NCBI GenBank assembly: GCA_001579985.1
Contig: LRSR01000481.1
Location: forward strand, 1 to 64,000
DNA from: Hypsibius dujardini
Lineage: Eukaryota > Tardigrada > Eutardigrada > Parachela > Hypsibiidae
Length of the DNA: 64,000 nucleotides
Reading direction: 5' to 3'
Translations under genes and position numbers: made by a program
The notes under the pieces: generated by a model
The model's input: only the letters and a program-made list of their open reading frames with translations
What the model was told of the DNA's origin: nothing
Database searches by the model: none
Shown here: piece after piece, positions 10,971 to 23,275 of the stretch
Position numbering within the stretch: the stretch's first letter is position 1
How the letters are laid out: every line of letters begins with the position of its first letter

Positions 10971-12748
10971 TCACGTCGATCCTTTCAAAGCCACCCTCGT
11001 GCTTTCTGTTTATCCCCTACGTGGTAGTCCATAATCGCGCGGCTCGATCACACGTAAATTCAAAGCCGCTTATACTGCCACCATGCTAGATGGAAAATGC
11101 GATTTTGCGGAAAGGATTTTTCCCTGTTTTGTGCCCTTTGAGTTTATAAACGGAGTCCCTTTTTCTCTATTCACTTGTTACATCACATAATCGTTCGCAA
11201 TCCTTTTAGACTCGCTGCTAATGCCGTTCCTGAGGCATTCTGAAAATATATTTCTCACGTGGCCTTCCTTTTTCCGATCTTTCCCGATCGATGTGCAATT
11301 TTTTGAGTGAAAACGTTATGGATTTTTTATTCATTCTCTCTACCTGCAGCCGATAATCCATTCATTAACCCATAAACTTCAGGTACCACCACCACCACAC
11401 GGATGTGAGATGAGGCCACGACCAATCACACTTTCACGGTTTGACTTGGCGGTTCTCTCATTTCCGGTTACCATATTGATGAGAAAGAGGGGAGGCAAGG
11501 CAACTTTTGGTGCGGCTTATTCGGTAATCGAGTCATTTCCCCGCTTTTTTTTGACGCCTCGATCTCCGTCGGACTCAGGGGCGCTCCTCGACCGCTTAGT
11601 CAAATTACCCAATAATCGCGTATAAGGCGGCGTGTGCCGGTCGCGTTGATTCCTCCCGGCGATAGCACGTCAGTCATCTCTGGTCCTTCGCGCCCCTTCT
11701 TCTCTCGTACTACCGGAAATGAAATTATTGAACCGCCAGGCAGACAGGCAGATAGACAGACAAACAGGCAGTCAAGTCCTTGAAGTATGCAAGTGCACAA
11801 TCACCCGACATTGCTTCCTCTTTGTATGTATAAAACTGTATATATACCCGCAAATTGAGACGGTCCTCCACGTACCATTATGAATAGACGATGTACGCGG
11901 CAATGGAGAACTCTTATTATGACTTTTGATCAGGAGAGACCTGAGTAAAGCCTCACCTCATGCCTTTTTGCCGTTTATAAACACACAGACACTTGTACAT
12001 ATACATTCTCTCATGGGAGGGGCACACCGATCGCAAACAACGGGATCTCGGACACTATGACCTCGCTCGATGCTGTTCTTCTTGCTGTTCTTGACTATTA
12101 TTCAATCACATGATCGCACTGTCACCTCACTTGTGCTGCGGTTTACCTTCTACCCTTTTTTGCTACTTGTCGCTTACCGTGACTCAGATTCAAGCAATTG
12201 GCCCAACTACGATCCAATCCAACTATCATCGTACCCAGATAATTACGACCCCCTGTGTGTGCCTGACATTCGCACGCTACATTCCTGCCCCGACGATGAT
12301 CACCTATCGTGTCCCCGCCAGCAGCCGTCATTAACACGAAAAATAGCTTCTTTTATCGCTTTATTCCTTGCCTGAGAGACGCGAAAGAGTTTCAAGAGAA
12401 ACGAACCATTGTTGAACCCCGCGTACGGCATTCTTCGCAGAATGTGTGGAAAGCAAATTTTACGATCACGAGAGCTCTTCACCGCCGCCCTTGCCTCTCC
12501 TTTTCTTCTTCCTCTTCCTGTTTTCCAATAAACATACGTCTTTATAACTAATTAACACCACACAAAGAATCGATCTATTGGAAGGGAAATTCGTTGTCAG
12601 TTACTAAAACGCGAACTGGTCTGTAGTACCGGTGTCTATGAACCGATACTCGAATTCGATCTATTGGGTTTTTTTAAGCATTTAATTTTTTTCAGCAGTA
12701 CGAGTGTTATTTATCTCGACTGGACATATATTTTGCTTCCCGAACGCA
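10971..12748. other. Spacer upstream of the globin gene
   Basis: No supported gene. An open frame at 12070-12375 starts with a hydrophobic stretch, but it shows no splice structure or family pattern and is set aside. Confidence 0.5.
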
Positions 12749-13453
12749 ATGGGCCAGCGAAACGGAAAGATGGAACAGTATTCAGAAGCTCCGGAGAAAG
12801 AAGGAGTGGCGGGGAAGGCCATTCGGTCAGCGGTCAGTAGTAGTACTCCGTCGTTGCGTCCGAAAGGTACCCAAAGCAATGACCGACGGAAGGGTTCGAC
12901 GGCGATGTCCGTGAGACACGAACCCATGGAGCCGCCGATCACGGAGGAGGCTATGTTCCTGACCCACGAGCAGAAGGCCATGATTCGGGAGAGCTTTGAG
13001 GTGCTGAAGCAGACGGTGGGCGATGTTGGAGTGGTTTTCTTCATGCGGTAAAAAATGCACTATATTGCCGTTTTGTAGTCTCAGGTTCTCTTTTTGTTGA
13101 AGTATAATGGCTATCGTTTTTTATGCTGCAGTTTGTTTGAGACTCATCCAGAGGTACAGGACGTGTTTGTGCCATTTCAAGGACTGAGCCAGGAGGACTT
13201 GATGCACAGTCACCAGCTGAGGAATCACGGACTCCGGGTGATGGGATTTGTGGAGAAGTGTGTGGCGCGGCTGGAGCAGCCGGAGAAATTGGTGGCGTTG
13301 TGTCTCGAACTGGGGGCACGGCATGCCAAATATCAAGTTCCTGCCCCCTATCTTCTGGTAAGACACTATTATCTGTGACTTAAAAATGTGACAAAAACCC
13401 AGTCACGACATTCGCCAGTCTGTTAATCTGTCGCCTGTGTATCGGCATGTGTA

Positions 13454-13486
<33 letters not shown>

Positions 13487-13487
13487 T

Positions 13488-13548
<61 letters not shown>

Positions 13549-14020
13549 GCCTAAACTCTGCTGTTTCGTACTGCCTCAGACCAAGTCACCAGACATTCCG
13601 ATCAGACAGAATGTGGCCTCCGCGTCTGCAAAATATCTCAGAGAGTTTGCCATAGCAATTTTTTACCCATTTTTCCGTCTACACTCAGTGCGATAATTAA
13701 CGACATCCCCTCGCGTCGTCGTTCGTACAGCGTCAAAGACGTCACCGACCGATGAAGCCGTTTTAAAAACGAGTCCTGTCTAAAGTATAATCGAGTAATT
13801 CTTCTATTCTTCTCTCCCGTTTCAGCTTATCCCGCCACAATTCATTTACGCAATTAAACCCGCCCTCAACGATAAATGGAGCGCCGAAATGGAGGCGGCC
13901 TGGGGCACGCTATTCCGAATCGCCATCTATTACATGGGTCGATCATTGCTGGCTGTTAACACTGACGTTGCGGTTGCTGTAAAAGACACATCAAATCCAA
14001 ATCGCAAGACCAGCAGTTAG
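12749..14020 (+). CDS. Globin, globin X/neuroglobin-like with N-terminal extension
   Basis: Exons 12749-13047, 13132-13357 and 13826-14020 join in phase (2, then 0), giving 239 residues. A disordered extension of about 70 residues precedes the globin fold. Distal His (E7) is His132 and proximal His (F8) is His164, 32 apart as in neuroglobins. Intron positions match the ancestral B12.2 and G7.0 sites of animal globins. The protein starts MGQR, so glycine 2 could be N-myristoylated, as proposed for membrane-bound globin X proteins. The extra length and myristoylation-type start favour globin X over a circulating haemoglobin. Likely roles are haem-based redox, oxygen or NO chemistry at a membrane. 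Intron 2 carries a CTGT array. An AATAAA lies about 30 bases after the stop. Confidence 0.88.
13448..13548 (+). repeat. CTGT array in globin intron 2
   Basis: About 100 bases of CTGT units with a few CTAT and TTGT variants. Confidence 0.95.
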
Positions 14021-14562
14021 AACTCTTCCACAGCCACTATCGGGTTTTTAAATAAATTCATAGCTATGACAAAAACTAGATATTTGGACGCAGACTTGCA
14101 GTACTTGAGAAAACTATCGGGAGTTTAAAGAAGGAAAAACGGAAGAGGAAGATCATTCTCTTTATCTATCTCTGATCGAATGACTTTATGCCTGTCTATC
14201 TGTTTGTATTTGTCTATCTGCCTGCTTGTCTGTCTGTGTCTTTCTGTCTAGCTCTAAATCTGTCTGCCTGTCTGTCTGTTTAGAGATATGCTAAGACGTA
14301 TCCCTTCCTGCGAGTGTGCGATTTTGTCTACCTGACTGGATCCATCTATTCATCTTCACACTGCTCCTTTGACTGTCCCTGCCAGATACCAAGTTACCAG
14401 GTACTGTTGAACATACTCATCAACGATCGCATGATAATCGTCTGCTGCAGATGCACTCCACTTTTAATTAAAATCAAAACATGTAAATTCCAGTTCGATG
14501 CCGAGAGACGAGAACTTCACGGAAGTACAACAAGCGAAAGCAAAAAAACGGAAAGAACACAA
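14021..14562. other. Convergent spacer, globin / MBOAT7
   Basis: This is the 3' flanks of two convergent genes. It contains AATAAA for globin near 14050 and a degenerate CTGT stretch at 14200-14280. No gene is seen. Confidence 0.6.
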
Positions 14563-16498
14563 TTATTCATGGTGATCATGAGTCTTGCTGGCGTCCCCAT
14601 TGGCGGCGTGAGTATGATGAGAATGGTGCTTTTGACCGTTTGAGTGAGAGTGACCGTTCTCCGTCCCTTCCGCATGGGTGACCACCGTTGGGGTGTCTGA
14701 GGAGGCAGCTTTCCGGCGTCCGGTGGACTTTTTATAGAGATTCCCGCCAACGACGAAGAGGACGGCGATGACGTGGCCGACAAAGTAGATGCTACTCCAG
14801 TAACCCATGGTGCGCGAATAGGTGAGACACATGAAGCCAACTGACATGTACTCGAAGGCACGCATGCGGATAAACCAGTTGAGGAACTTGCCCCAGCGGG
14901 GTGCGTCGCGGGGTACCCAGTCCTCCGCGGCGAGCATCAACGGAACTGTCAGCAGACCGACGTAGTAACCTGAAACGAGGCAGATACTGTAAAGCTTAGG
15001 AGTACCTATGCGCCACCTGTTGGCTCATATGTCTGACACTTGACGTGTGTCTTTCTGTCTATCGACATGCCCTTAAGCTTGCCTGTTTGTGTAACTGTCT
15101 GTCTGTCTGATCTGTCTGTCTGTCTGTCTGTCTCTCGACTGCCGGTCTGCCTGAATGCCATCGCGTGCATGTCTCTGGTTGTCGGAAACGTGACTGAAAC
15201 AGCGCACACGTACCTCCGTGAAGACCGTGCCAGTAGGCGCTGACGAACATCACAACAATCGTGCGGATCGACTTGATGGGGACGCGACGGTAAATGTGCC
15301 ATGCCAGCCAATATTGGACTGTCATGTTCCAGGCCTTCATAGCGCCGCGTACGGTCGGCACCAATTCCACATCATATTCGTTGATGTTGTAAATGGTATC
15401 ATAGTTGTACTCGGTCGTGGAGTCTACCGTCAATGGCAACCTATTCAAACAGGCAACGACGTTATCAGGCCTTAATATTTGAGTCTTTCTCACCAGAACG
15501 TTGTCTGTCTTTAAATATATCTGTCTGTCTGCTTGGCTGTAAATCTATCTGTCTGTTTGCTTGTACTGCAACATGACTGTCAGTCGGTATGCCTACATGT
15601 GTATCTCTTTGCATCTGCCGGACTGTTCCGCGTCTGTTTGTCTGTCTGTCAGCCTGCTTCTCTGTCTGCCTGTGTCTGCCTACCCATCTATTGTTCTAAA
15701 TAGTTTCTTACTTTTCCGGTTCAGTCGGCCCCTGACCCGGCTTGGGCTTGCACACCACCGGATACACTCCTAGCCCGGCCATAATGCAGGACGACTCCGC
15801 CAGCACCCAGGCGATGTAAAATTTGAGTCGGAAATAGAGGAAAAGACCGACCAGGTACAAAATTCGCCAGCCGAGGCTGGTCTCATTTAGAAATTCCGGA
15901 TCCCACATTTTCTGCACGAAAACACATAAACACACACAACATTAGAAAAAGATCGAACTTTACCCCAAGTAGTGCAAACAAGCGGCAATTTTGATCTACA
16001 AACGTTATATTGTCACATCACACACACACATAGTACATACCGACTGACTGAAGGCTGTCGACATCAGCAGGAAGCCAGTGACGTAAACCGGGAGCATCTT
16101 CAGGCGCTGGGCGGCGAGTCGGACGCGGGGCTGGATGCTAGCCGCCGTGGATTGTACCATGTCGTCATAGGTTTTGTATTTGTAGTACGGACCTAAAGGG
16201 GGAGGGAGTATGGGAGAGAGGTGAAAGAGGAGATTTCAATGGTGTAACCCTTGGAAAATCGGTAAAGCAAATCGATCCGTGAATAGCGAGGATAAAAATA
16301 GGCATTTTCCGGATCGATAAAAACCGCAAGGTCAATGCAGACATCTACTTAAATGTGCAATGAGTGTTAATTTATTAGACGTACCAGTCCCGGTCAGTCT
16401 GAATCTTGGTCTCATTATCTTGTCTGCCTGTCTATCTGTCCACATGTCTGTCTGTTTGGCTGTCTGTTTGGCTGTCTGTCTGTCTGTCTGCTGTCTGC

Positions 16499-16556
<58 letters not shown>

Positions 16557-17648
16557 CATGCCAGTCGTTTATATGCCTGCCTGTCAGCCTGTTTCTCTGC
16601 GCGACAGCCTGCCGGCCTGCTTGAATACGTTCGTCGATCGTATTCCCATATAAATATAATGCGCACAAGCGTACCAGTCATTAAGCCGATGAATCCCAGC
16701 GAGTAATGCACGACATCGAGGGCCGACGGCGCGACATTGCTGTAATTGTTCATTGGAGTGACTGCAGGCGAGGAGTTCTTGAAGGGCGCGAGACCTTTGC
16801 GCCGCAGCACCGTGTCATTCACTTCAAAAGCGATGCCGATTACCTAAAGGGAAAAAAACCGAAAAAAGTTACAATGGCTTCCATCTTGATGGAATCGTAC
16901 GACCGGAAGTAAGTCGACTGTGTCACTGCGTGTCTGCCTGTCTAAAGAGTGTGGTGCCTGGATTAGAAGACCGCATGATTCAATACAATAATGTCGTATG
17001 GACCAAACGCACTTTGAGTGTCAAGATCAGCTGTACGGCGTTGCAGAATTCGTGCGTGTCCGGCAGGCCGAAGAACTGCACCGACCGGAAAAAGGCCAAG
17101 TAGGCGAATGTGAAGGCCATACTCCATTTGTGGCAGTCCCTGAGGGAAGGAAAGGAAGAAAAAAGGGCGCATTTAGTGTCAATTAAAATTAGTTTACATA
17201 TTAAATATGCTGATTTTTATTCCATTAAGAAAAATGGTTAATTTAATACTCGGTTTGCAATTCATCAATCAATTAAATGCTCAACCGAGGAAACATCCAT
17301 AAATATTGCATTACAATATCTCGATCAATCAACCTATCAATCACATGATCATAACATTACATAGCGAAGTGAATTAAACATATTAATCAAGCAATCAATC
17401 GATGGCCGTCATGACTTGATCAAAGGAATTTTCACCAACCGAACTTTGGTGATGATCAGGGCATTCACTAGGATCGTAATGTACGCATGGATCGCGCCCA
17501 GTCCACAAAATGCAGTGATGAGAAAGAAACCGACTCCTGTGGAGAACCAGCGGCGAGAATCTCCGGGTGGGAGATACGCGACGACCCATCCTAGGCCGAC
17601 GCTTCCCAATAAAATGGAGAAATACAGCAACTCCTCAAACGAGGCCAT
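14563..17648 (-). CDS. MBOAT7: Lysophospholipid acyltransferase 7 (MBOAT7/LPIAT1)
   Basis: Seven minus-strand exons join in phase: 17648-17416, 17139-17013, 16843-16675, 16192-16041, 15911-15712, 15440-15214 and 14969-14563, giving 504 residues (human about 472). The enzyme transfers arachidonoyl-CoA to lysophosphatidylinositol in ER and endomembranes, remodelling PI. The two catalytic MBOAT residues are visible: Asn332 in KAWNMTVQYWLAW and His365 in SAYWHGLHGGYY. Other family landmarks are FCNAVQLILTLK and GPYYKYKTYDDM. Multiple hydrophobic helices run throughout. The C-terminal tail after the last helix is unusually histidine-rich (HSHSNGQKHHSHHTH). The first donor (AA/GTCATG) is weak and is the least certain boundary. 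Introns 3 and 6 hold CTGT arrays. NOP16 follows upstream on the same strand. Confidence 0.92.
15086..15135. repeat. CTGT array in MBOAT7 intron 6
   Basis: A short array, CTGT on the plus strand and therefore ACAG in the sense of the host gene. Confidence 0.85.
16425..16555. repeat. CTGT array in MBOAT7 intron 3
   Basis: A long CTGT run containing CTGTTTGG and CTGCTGT variants, ending about 120 bases before the exon on the plus strand. Confidence 0.95.
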
Positions 17649-18757
17649 CCCCTACCTGAAAAGAGTTCCAAAAACAATTATCTTCTTAGGAAAAAAATTC
17701 GGAAGACGATGATCGATGAAAATCCTCCAAAAGAGCAGGAAACATCCACGCTACCTTCAGGGACGTCTTCGACTAAATGAAAAAATTCCTTAATGAACAG
17801 CAACTTTTCCCGTTGGTCCAATCAATTTTCGTAGACCTAATTCAGTCCCAAAAACTAACAGCAGAGTGCAATTTTCGGAGCGGATCAGTTCCCGCGACTA
17901 AAAGGGGCGCAAGGTGGAATTAATTAGATCCTCATTAGGCACTCCTCAGTGAGTATCGCGATTGTGTGATCCTGAAACAAAAAATAAAGAGATGAGGCAC
18001 TCCAAAGCATTAATTTTATTACAGTGGCTCACACGTCGAGCAATTCATATAAAATAGTCGCATCACAACACGCCAACGCATCAGCGCGGAAAATTTTTAA
18101 TAAGCGACTGACGCAACAGGGAAACCTTACCTGGGTTCAACGTGACTTCTCCCTTTTAGTGGAGTCCAAAAGATTTTCCAATAGGGAAGACCCTTGCAGA
18201 ACGAAACTAGAGCTCCGATCCTAGAATAGATTTGCTGCTTTTTGAACGCGCAGAGAAACAACTCAGCCAGCTGATTGCCAGTACTTTATGAACCTCATAT
18301 TCGTTTCACTTTCCCTTAGCCCATTCATTTTCATCGTATGACATTTTGGCAGTCGATATTATGACTCATTCATGCTACACGCTCAATGGAAATTCCAGCG
18401 GTTCAGTTCATTCCAGACGCTTTAACAACAAGTTTTGCACACGTGGTTATGATTGTGATCACATGTTCCTGTCTGTGTCGTCATTTCCCTTTCCCATTTA
18501 CTTTTTGATGAGTATGAGTCATCCCTCAATGAGAATCGTGCAGAGTTTGAAAGACAGTCAGACAGACAGGCTGTCAGGCAGACAGATCAAACACATTGAA
18601 GATATCTATATCGTGGTGTTCCTGGCATGGTCCAGATTTATACGAAAAACGATATCTGATTCTGAACTTACAACTGAGCAGCGTGATATCTGACAATATT
18701 ATTATGGCATAAAGGTAATAAAAGTAAAATGGAAGTTCTTGGAAAAAAGAAGAAATC
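17649..18757. other. Spacer between MBOAT7 start and NOP16 end
   Basis: The 5' flank of MBOAT7 and the 3' flank of NOP16, both on the minus strand. No coding signal, only a few short ACAG units near 18556-18590. Confidence 0.55.
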
Positions 18758-19872
18758 TCATTCCGCGTCCATGACGGAAGAATCGAGGCTTTTGAGAAAG
18801 TCGCCATGGTGCCCGGGGTACTTTCTGAACTTGTTAATCTTGCGCTGAATCGCTTTCGGTGTTTCCTGATAGTAGTTTCCCGCATCTTTCGCCATGGCCT
18901 GCACCAAAAAAGAAAGTTAAATCAATCACTCAATCAATGCATCAACGTCAAACAGACACTACACGCAATGCAATGAATACAACGCTACAGGGATTGCACA
19001 CCGGACGAAACTTTCTCCGAATACCAATCAGCGCACCTTATAATCTTCTCCGTGCTTCCTCATCATTTGCATGCAGAATTGTGCCTCCGGCTCTGAAAGC
19101 TTCAACAGGGATATGGTGGGTGTGGCCGCCTCCTTCTCCAGGAGATCCGCCACGTTGGGCTCTTCCATGGACACATCCTCGGACACTGTATTCTTCGATG
19201 CTTTTCGTTTGCGGGGTATCATTTGGTCCTGAAATCAAGAAACACGAATCTTAACACTAGATTCAATCGGGCGGAAAAACAAGGCACACCCTAACCTACC
19301 GAAAGGCCGGAAGTCAAACATGAACAATCAACAATCAATCAATAACACGCCAAAGAAAGGTAGAGATTCTTAACTTCCTGTCTAAGCACGTGCAAAAATT
19401 ATTTTGAAGTAAATCAGATGTTCTAAGAATAAATAAGCAAAACGAAACGAGAACGATACAACAGGCAATTCAAAATATCACAAAATTCCTAACGGATAAG
19501 TCACGTGAATCCATGAATCAATCGACGACAAGCCACTTGGCAAGATTTAAACGATTGCCAACAAGCCAACTGATCAATCAACCAAAAACCACAACATTTA
19601 CCTTGGTATCGTCAATTTTCATTGTTTTATTCGCATCCAGGGCTAGTCCCATCAACCGCATATTCGCGTCCACCGTTTTCTTAGGGTTCCATGCGGCTTT
19701 TATCTCCGCGCTGCAAGGAAAAGTAACGATAGTCTCTTATCGAAAACGCGAGGACCCAAAAAACTTACCACTTAATCACAGGCAGCTGCTTGCTCTTTTT
19801 CCATAGTCGCTTCCGATCGACATGATGCTTGAAGGTCTTGGCGCGCTTTACTCTACCGTTGGCTTTACCCAT
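18758..19872 (-). CDS. NOP16: Nucleolar protein 16 (60S ribosome biogenesis factor)
   Basis: Four minus-strand exons join in phase: 19872-19769, 19710-19602, 19228-19037 and 18898-18758, giving 181 residues (human 178). NOP16 acts in the nucleolus in maturation of the pre-60S ribosomal particle. Landmarks match the family end to end: a basic N terminus (MGKANGRVKRAKTFKHHVDR), an IKCAEIKAAW segment and MGLALDAN, and near the C terminus HGEDYKAMAKDAGNYYQETP followed by a helix ending in KYPGHHGDFLKSL. All donors and acceptors are consensus. The gene is head to head with ZNF593, only 295 bases between start codons. Confidence 0.93.
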
Positions 19873-20167
19873 TTTTAAATAATAAATTCAGATGGTTCGA
19901 AGAAAAAGATAAAGTCGGTTAACAATTTTAAAGTATTTTCTGCTGTTTCGCAAGAGACGATAATGTGCCAAGCGCATTGTGCTGTGCGCAGTAGACTCGT
20001 GGGTGGTGCGCAATATTTACTGTGCAGCGCGCGCAACGCACCGCTGAGGTCTCCACAAAACGATCCTTCTCAACTTTCGGTTCCTGCTCCTCGCACTGCC
20101 CGAGTTTCACGGTTTTTTATCCGCACTCCTGCTTTTCACTTGGCGCCATCCTTCCCCCCTGGAAAAA
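19873..20167. promoter_or_regulatory. Shared divergent promoter region of NOP16 and ZNF593
   Basis: These 295 bases separate the two start codons and must hold both 5' UTRs and core promoters. The centre is GC-rich, with repeated GCGC-containing words (GCGCATTG, GTGCGCAA, AGCGCGCGCAACGC). No TATA box is evident in the middle. The function is inferred from geometry alone. Confidence 0.55.
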
Positions 20168-21030
20168 ATGGGTCAGCCGTCGCGTCGGAAGCACTTTCAT
20201 CGTGGGGATTGCCGCGGCACGAAGGGCAACAAGGCGCGTGCACACACCCGCGACTTGGATCAGATCTACGAGGACTTGAAACCGCAGGACGCCAGGAAAC
20301 CGAAGGCGGCTCTGCCCATTAATCACGATCTGCCGGGATTGGGCCAACATTATTGTGTGGAGTGCGCGTAAGTCAGTTTAAAAACGGGATCGGATTTTGA
20401 AGACGAGGATACTCTTGATTTGGGCAGTCTCCCTGTGGCATTGGTGTGGAAGCTATATGCATTCCACAAGGGGAGAGTGCTCAATGAATCTTTTTGAGGC
20501 GGCTGGTTGATACTCCGATCCTCAGTTACGATTTCCTTCTTTTGCCCATTTCAGAAAGTTCTACGTGGATATGTTTACCCTGAATGCCCATCAGAGGAGT
20601 AAGGCTCATAAGCAAAGGTACGCATATGCTATAGTTCAGTTCCGCAGGCAGGAGTCTACCGTTGATTGATCGGTTGAAGGGGCTGATTTTTGTTTTGTAC
20701 CGGTCGATTGATTGAGGACTTGATTGGTATGCTGTTTGCCCGACCATTTTTTGATTGTGTCAACGCCAATTTTGTCGGTATCAGGTACCGCTTCGTCGCG
20801 GTAATGGTACCGATAACATCTACACTCATTGACTAGCATGAATTTTCTAACAATATTTTTATTTTTCCTGTTTTAGAGTTCGTGAGCTCAAGACTGTCCC
20901 TTTCACACAAAAAGAGGCGGACGCCGCCGCGGGAATGGGTTCATACGTAGCACCCAAGCCGAGAGCAGTGTCAGACAAGCCGGTAGAAGCGGAGATGGAA
21001 ATCATGTCGATAGTCGAGACGGAAGCTTAA
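20168..21030 (+). CDS. ZNF593: Zinc finger protein 593 / Bud20 homologue
   Basis: Exons 20168-20367, 20555-20617 and 20877-21030 join in phase, giving 138 residues (human about 134). Bud20/ZNF593 is a shuttling factor that helps export pre-60S ribosomal subunits. The single U1-type C2H2 finger is complete: Cys63, Cys66, His79 and His85 (C-x2-C-x12-H-x5-H). Family landmarks flank it: RDLDQIYEDLKPQ and DLPGLGQHYC before, AAAGMGSYVAP after. Splice sites are consensus and the introns short (187 and 259 bases). It shares a divergent promoter with NOP16, which acts on the same pre-60S particle. Confidence 0.94.
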
Positions 21031-21250
21031 CTGTCCTTTATCTCTTTGTCTTCTCGTCCGTCTGGTTTGATTTTTCAGTTTTTTCGATATTCCACTGACC
21101 GATCTTCTGTCCGACAGCATAGAAAGTATCTTCGCCAAATTTCTGTCAAGTATTGCGCGAAAGAAATTGAATTAAAAGTTATTGCTAGAATAGATATGCA
21201 GAATGCAGTAAGGAATGGATGGATGTTTGTCTATTATCAAAGGAACCAGA

Positions 21251-22825
21251 TCATTGTTGGATAGTTGTGATTTGCTTGTGATACCGCCGAACTTTCCCCT
21301 TTGATGTGACAAGCTTCGCCGCACGTGCTCCGGAAGACGACCATGATTTAGGCTGGGTGTCGGCTACCGGAGCTTGCCAGTCCGCCGGGGGACTCTCGAA
21401 CAACGGCGTCCCCGGCGCCATGTACAGCCGACTATTGGTGTACTCGTACAAGGTTTTGGCTCTACAATTGAGACTCTTGTTACTGTATATTCGCATCACA
21501 TTAGCGATAAGGCCCGGCGAACAATTAGGGAAAAAACACATGAACCATCTTTGATGATCTCTTACTTGTTGCAGTCGATGTTATACCACCAATCACATCT
21601 GAAATGGCAAGGCAGCAGAGAGTTTATTAAGTTCCTTTCTTGCCGGAGCAACTTTGGGTTTTTATTCCACAACCGTTGGGCTGATTGGGAATAACCTCTG
21701 TTGTTTTTCGAAATCAGAGATCATTCATGTTTATTTCGTGGTTCAGATCAATATCCGAAAAAATTTGCCAGACCCGACAGCTTTTGCATGTTTGGGTCGC
21801 TGAGTCCGTCGAATGCTGTCAGATGGTTAAAATGGTGCGAACAAGATTGTGTCTTTACCGCAAAGATTGCCGTCATACGCTGACAACCTCAACAACATGT
21901 TGCTGGCTTGTTAGACTACTGTAATACCAAAGTCTTTTTTTTTATAAAAATGATGAAAACTGACTACTACTAAAATCTGTTGATTGATTTAGTGATTTAA
22001 TGACTCTATGTGACGCAAAGCAGTTCTAGACATCCCTTCAGCATGCAATAAATGCTTTCATACCACTACAGTGGACAGTGGTCCACTAAAAAGTAAATGT
22101 TCTTAACTTATCCAAAGAATTGAACAGTTATGATTTTGTCAATTGAAAAAGACTACCTTACTGTTGGTGGAACATTTGGTGAAGTCAGTTAAGTTTACGG
22201 GGCGAAATGTCGTCAAATGACACATGGCGACCTCCGAATTCTCACGCAAAGATGGTTTGAGCGATTTCATTAAACTTAACTGATTCTTAAAGTTAGTGCA
22301 TTGCTTAAAAAATTATTTTTGGCACTCCTGATGTGCCCGATCTGGATCGGGCGCTAATGGGTTCAGGTACACGTGCAGGGTACTTCATTCGAATTGGAAC
22401 TTTTTGCTTGAAAATTAGAGACTACATGTATGTCCCGGTACTTACGTTAGTGTTATCTGGTTGAAGATGGTCCCACTCGCGCAGAGGTAGCTGGAATTGA
22501 CCCCGTGCCGGTCGCAGCGATGGAACACCTGACACTGGGTCTCCGGGTCCGCGTAGTAGCCGGGACCCGCGACGTCCTCGCAGGAGAAGCTCGTGGTCGG
22601 GATCACCGTCAGCGTCGGATGACTACTCGCTCCCGGTGCGGCACCGCGAAGCCAGCTGGACACTGCGTCAGGGTGGAGGGCCGGTTTGCTCTGCAGGAGG
22701 AGCTCGAAGACATTTGGGGTTCCGGCAGGGGACGCGCGTTGCTGTTGCCCATCGGCGAGACCGCCGACGAGGAGCAGCACGAGGATGAGCTTCGGATACC
22801 AGGCACAGTTGGTGTTCGTCCGCAT
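21251..22825 (-). CDS. Secreted chitin-binding protein with one peritrophin-A domain (CPAP1-like)
   Basis: Three minus-strand exons join in phase: 22825-22446, 21598-21566 (33 bases) and 21461-21251, giving 207 residues. A signal peptide covers residues 1 to about 26 (hydrophobic LILVLLLVGGLADG). A single type-2 chitin-binding domain (CBM14) follows, with six cysteines at 82, 98, 104, 115, 128 and 136 and the aromatic residues usual for chitin contact (YYADP, CDWWYNIDC). The C-terminal tail is polar and basic. Single-domain proteins of this type bind chitin in exoskeletal cuticle of arthropods and relatives. The start is the first ATG in frame, directly before the signal peptide. The domain call is secure; the exact cuticular role is inferred. 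Confidence 0.88.
22186..22282. repeat. 97-bp hairpin with CAGTTAAGTTTA inverted ends, in intron 1 of the chitin-binding gene
   Basis: CAGTTAAGTTTA at 22186-22197 is perfectly inverted at 22271-22282, and the arms continue imperfectly inward (GAAAT / ATTTC). No target duplication is obvious. It may be a tiny MITE or simply an intronic hairpin. Confidence 0.6.
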
Positions 22826-23216
22826 TATTCTCACGGTAAAGCTTGGCAATCACATAATGACTAAACAGCTTGGCAGACTAGACAGGGGGTTAAATATCAG
22901 TAGCGGTCGGCCGAAATTTCATATCCTTTGGAATTACATGCTGGTACAACGAAGCGCACTTTAGCCCTAACGGACATTACTACTATGTTTTATTGTGATC
23001 GTGCCGATCATTTTTGGATGAATGATTTCACATCCAGCGAAAAATGTCGGTTTTTTCATTCTCTATGCTTTTGTATGCCATACGTTGTGGTTTTCTAGGT
23101 TTTCGGCACTGCGAACATATATATATGCAATGTATATACAATAGTAAATGTTCGCGTCTTACGCACGTCCATATTTATGCCCTGAAATTCCTTATGCTCT
23201 GAAATTTATTCTCTGT

Positions 23217-23223
23217 TTGTCTA

Positions 23224-23274
<51 letters not shown>

Positions 23275-23275
23275 T
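23217..23275. repeat. CTGT array, intergenic
   Basis: About 60 bases of CTGT units beside the chitin-binding gene's 5' flank. Confidence 0.9.

Noticed and set aside
12070-12375. 101-codon frame with a hydrophobic start
   Set aside because: Composition lacks protein-like structure after the first 20 residues; no splice partners.
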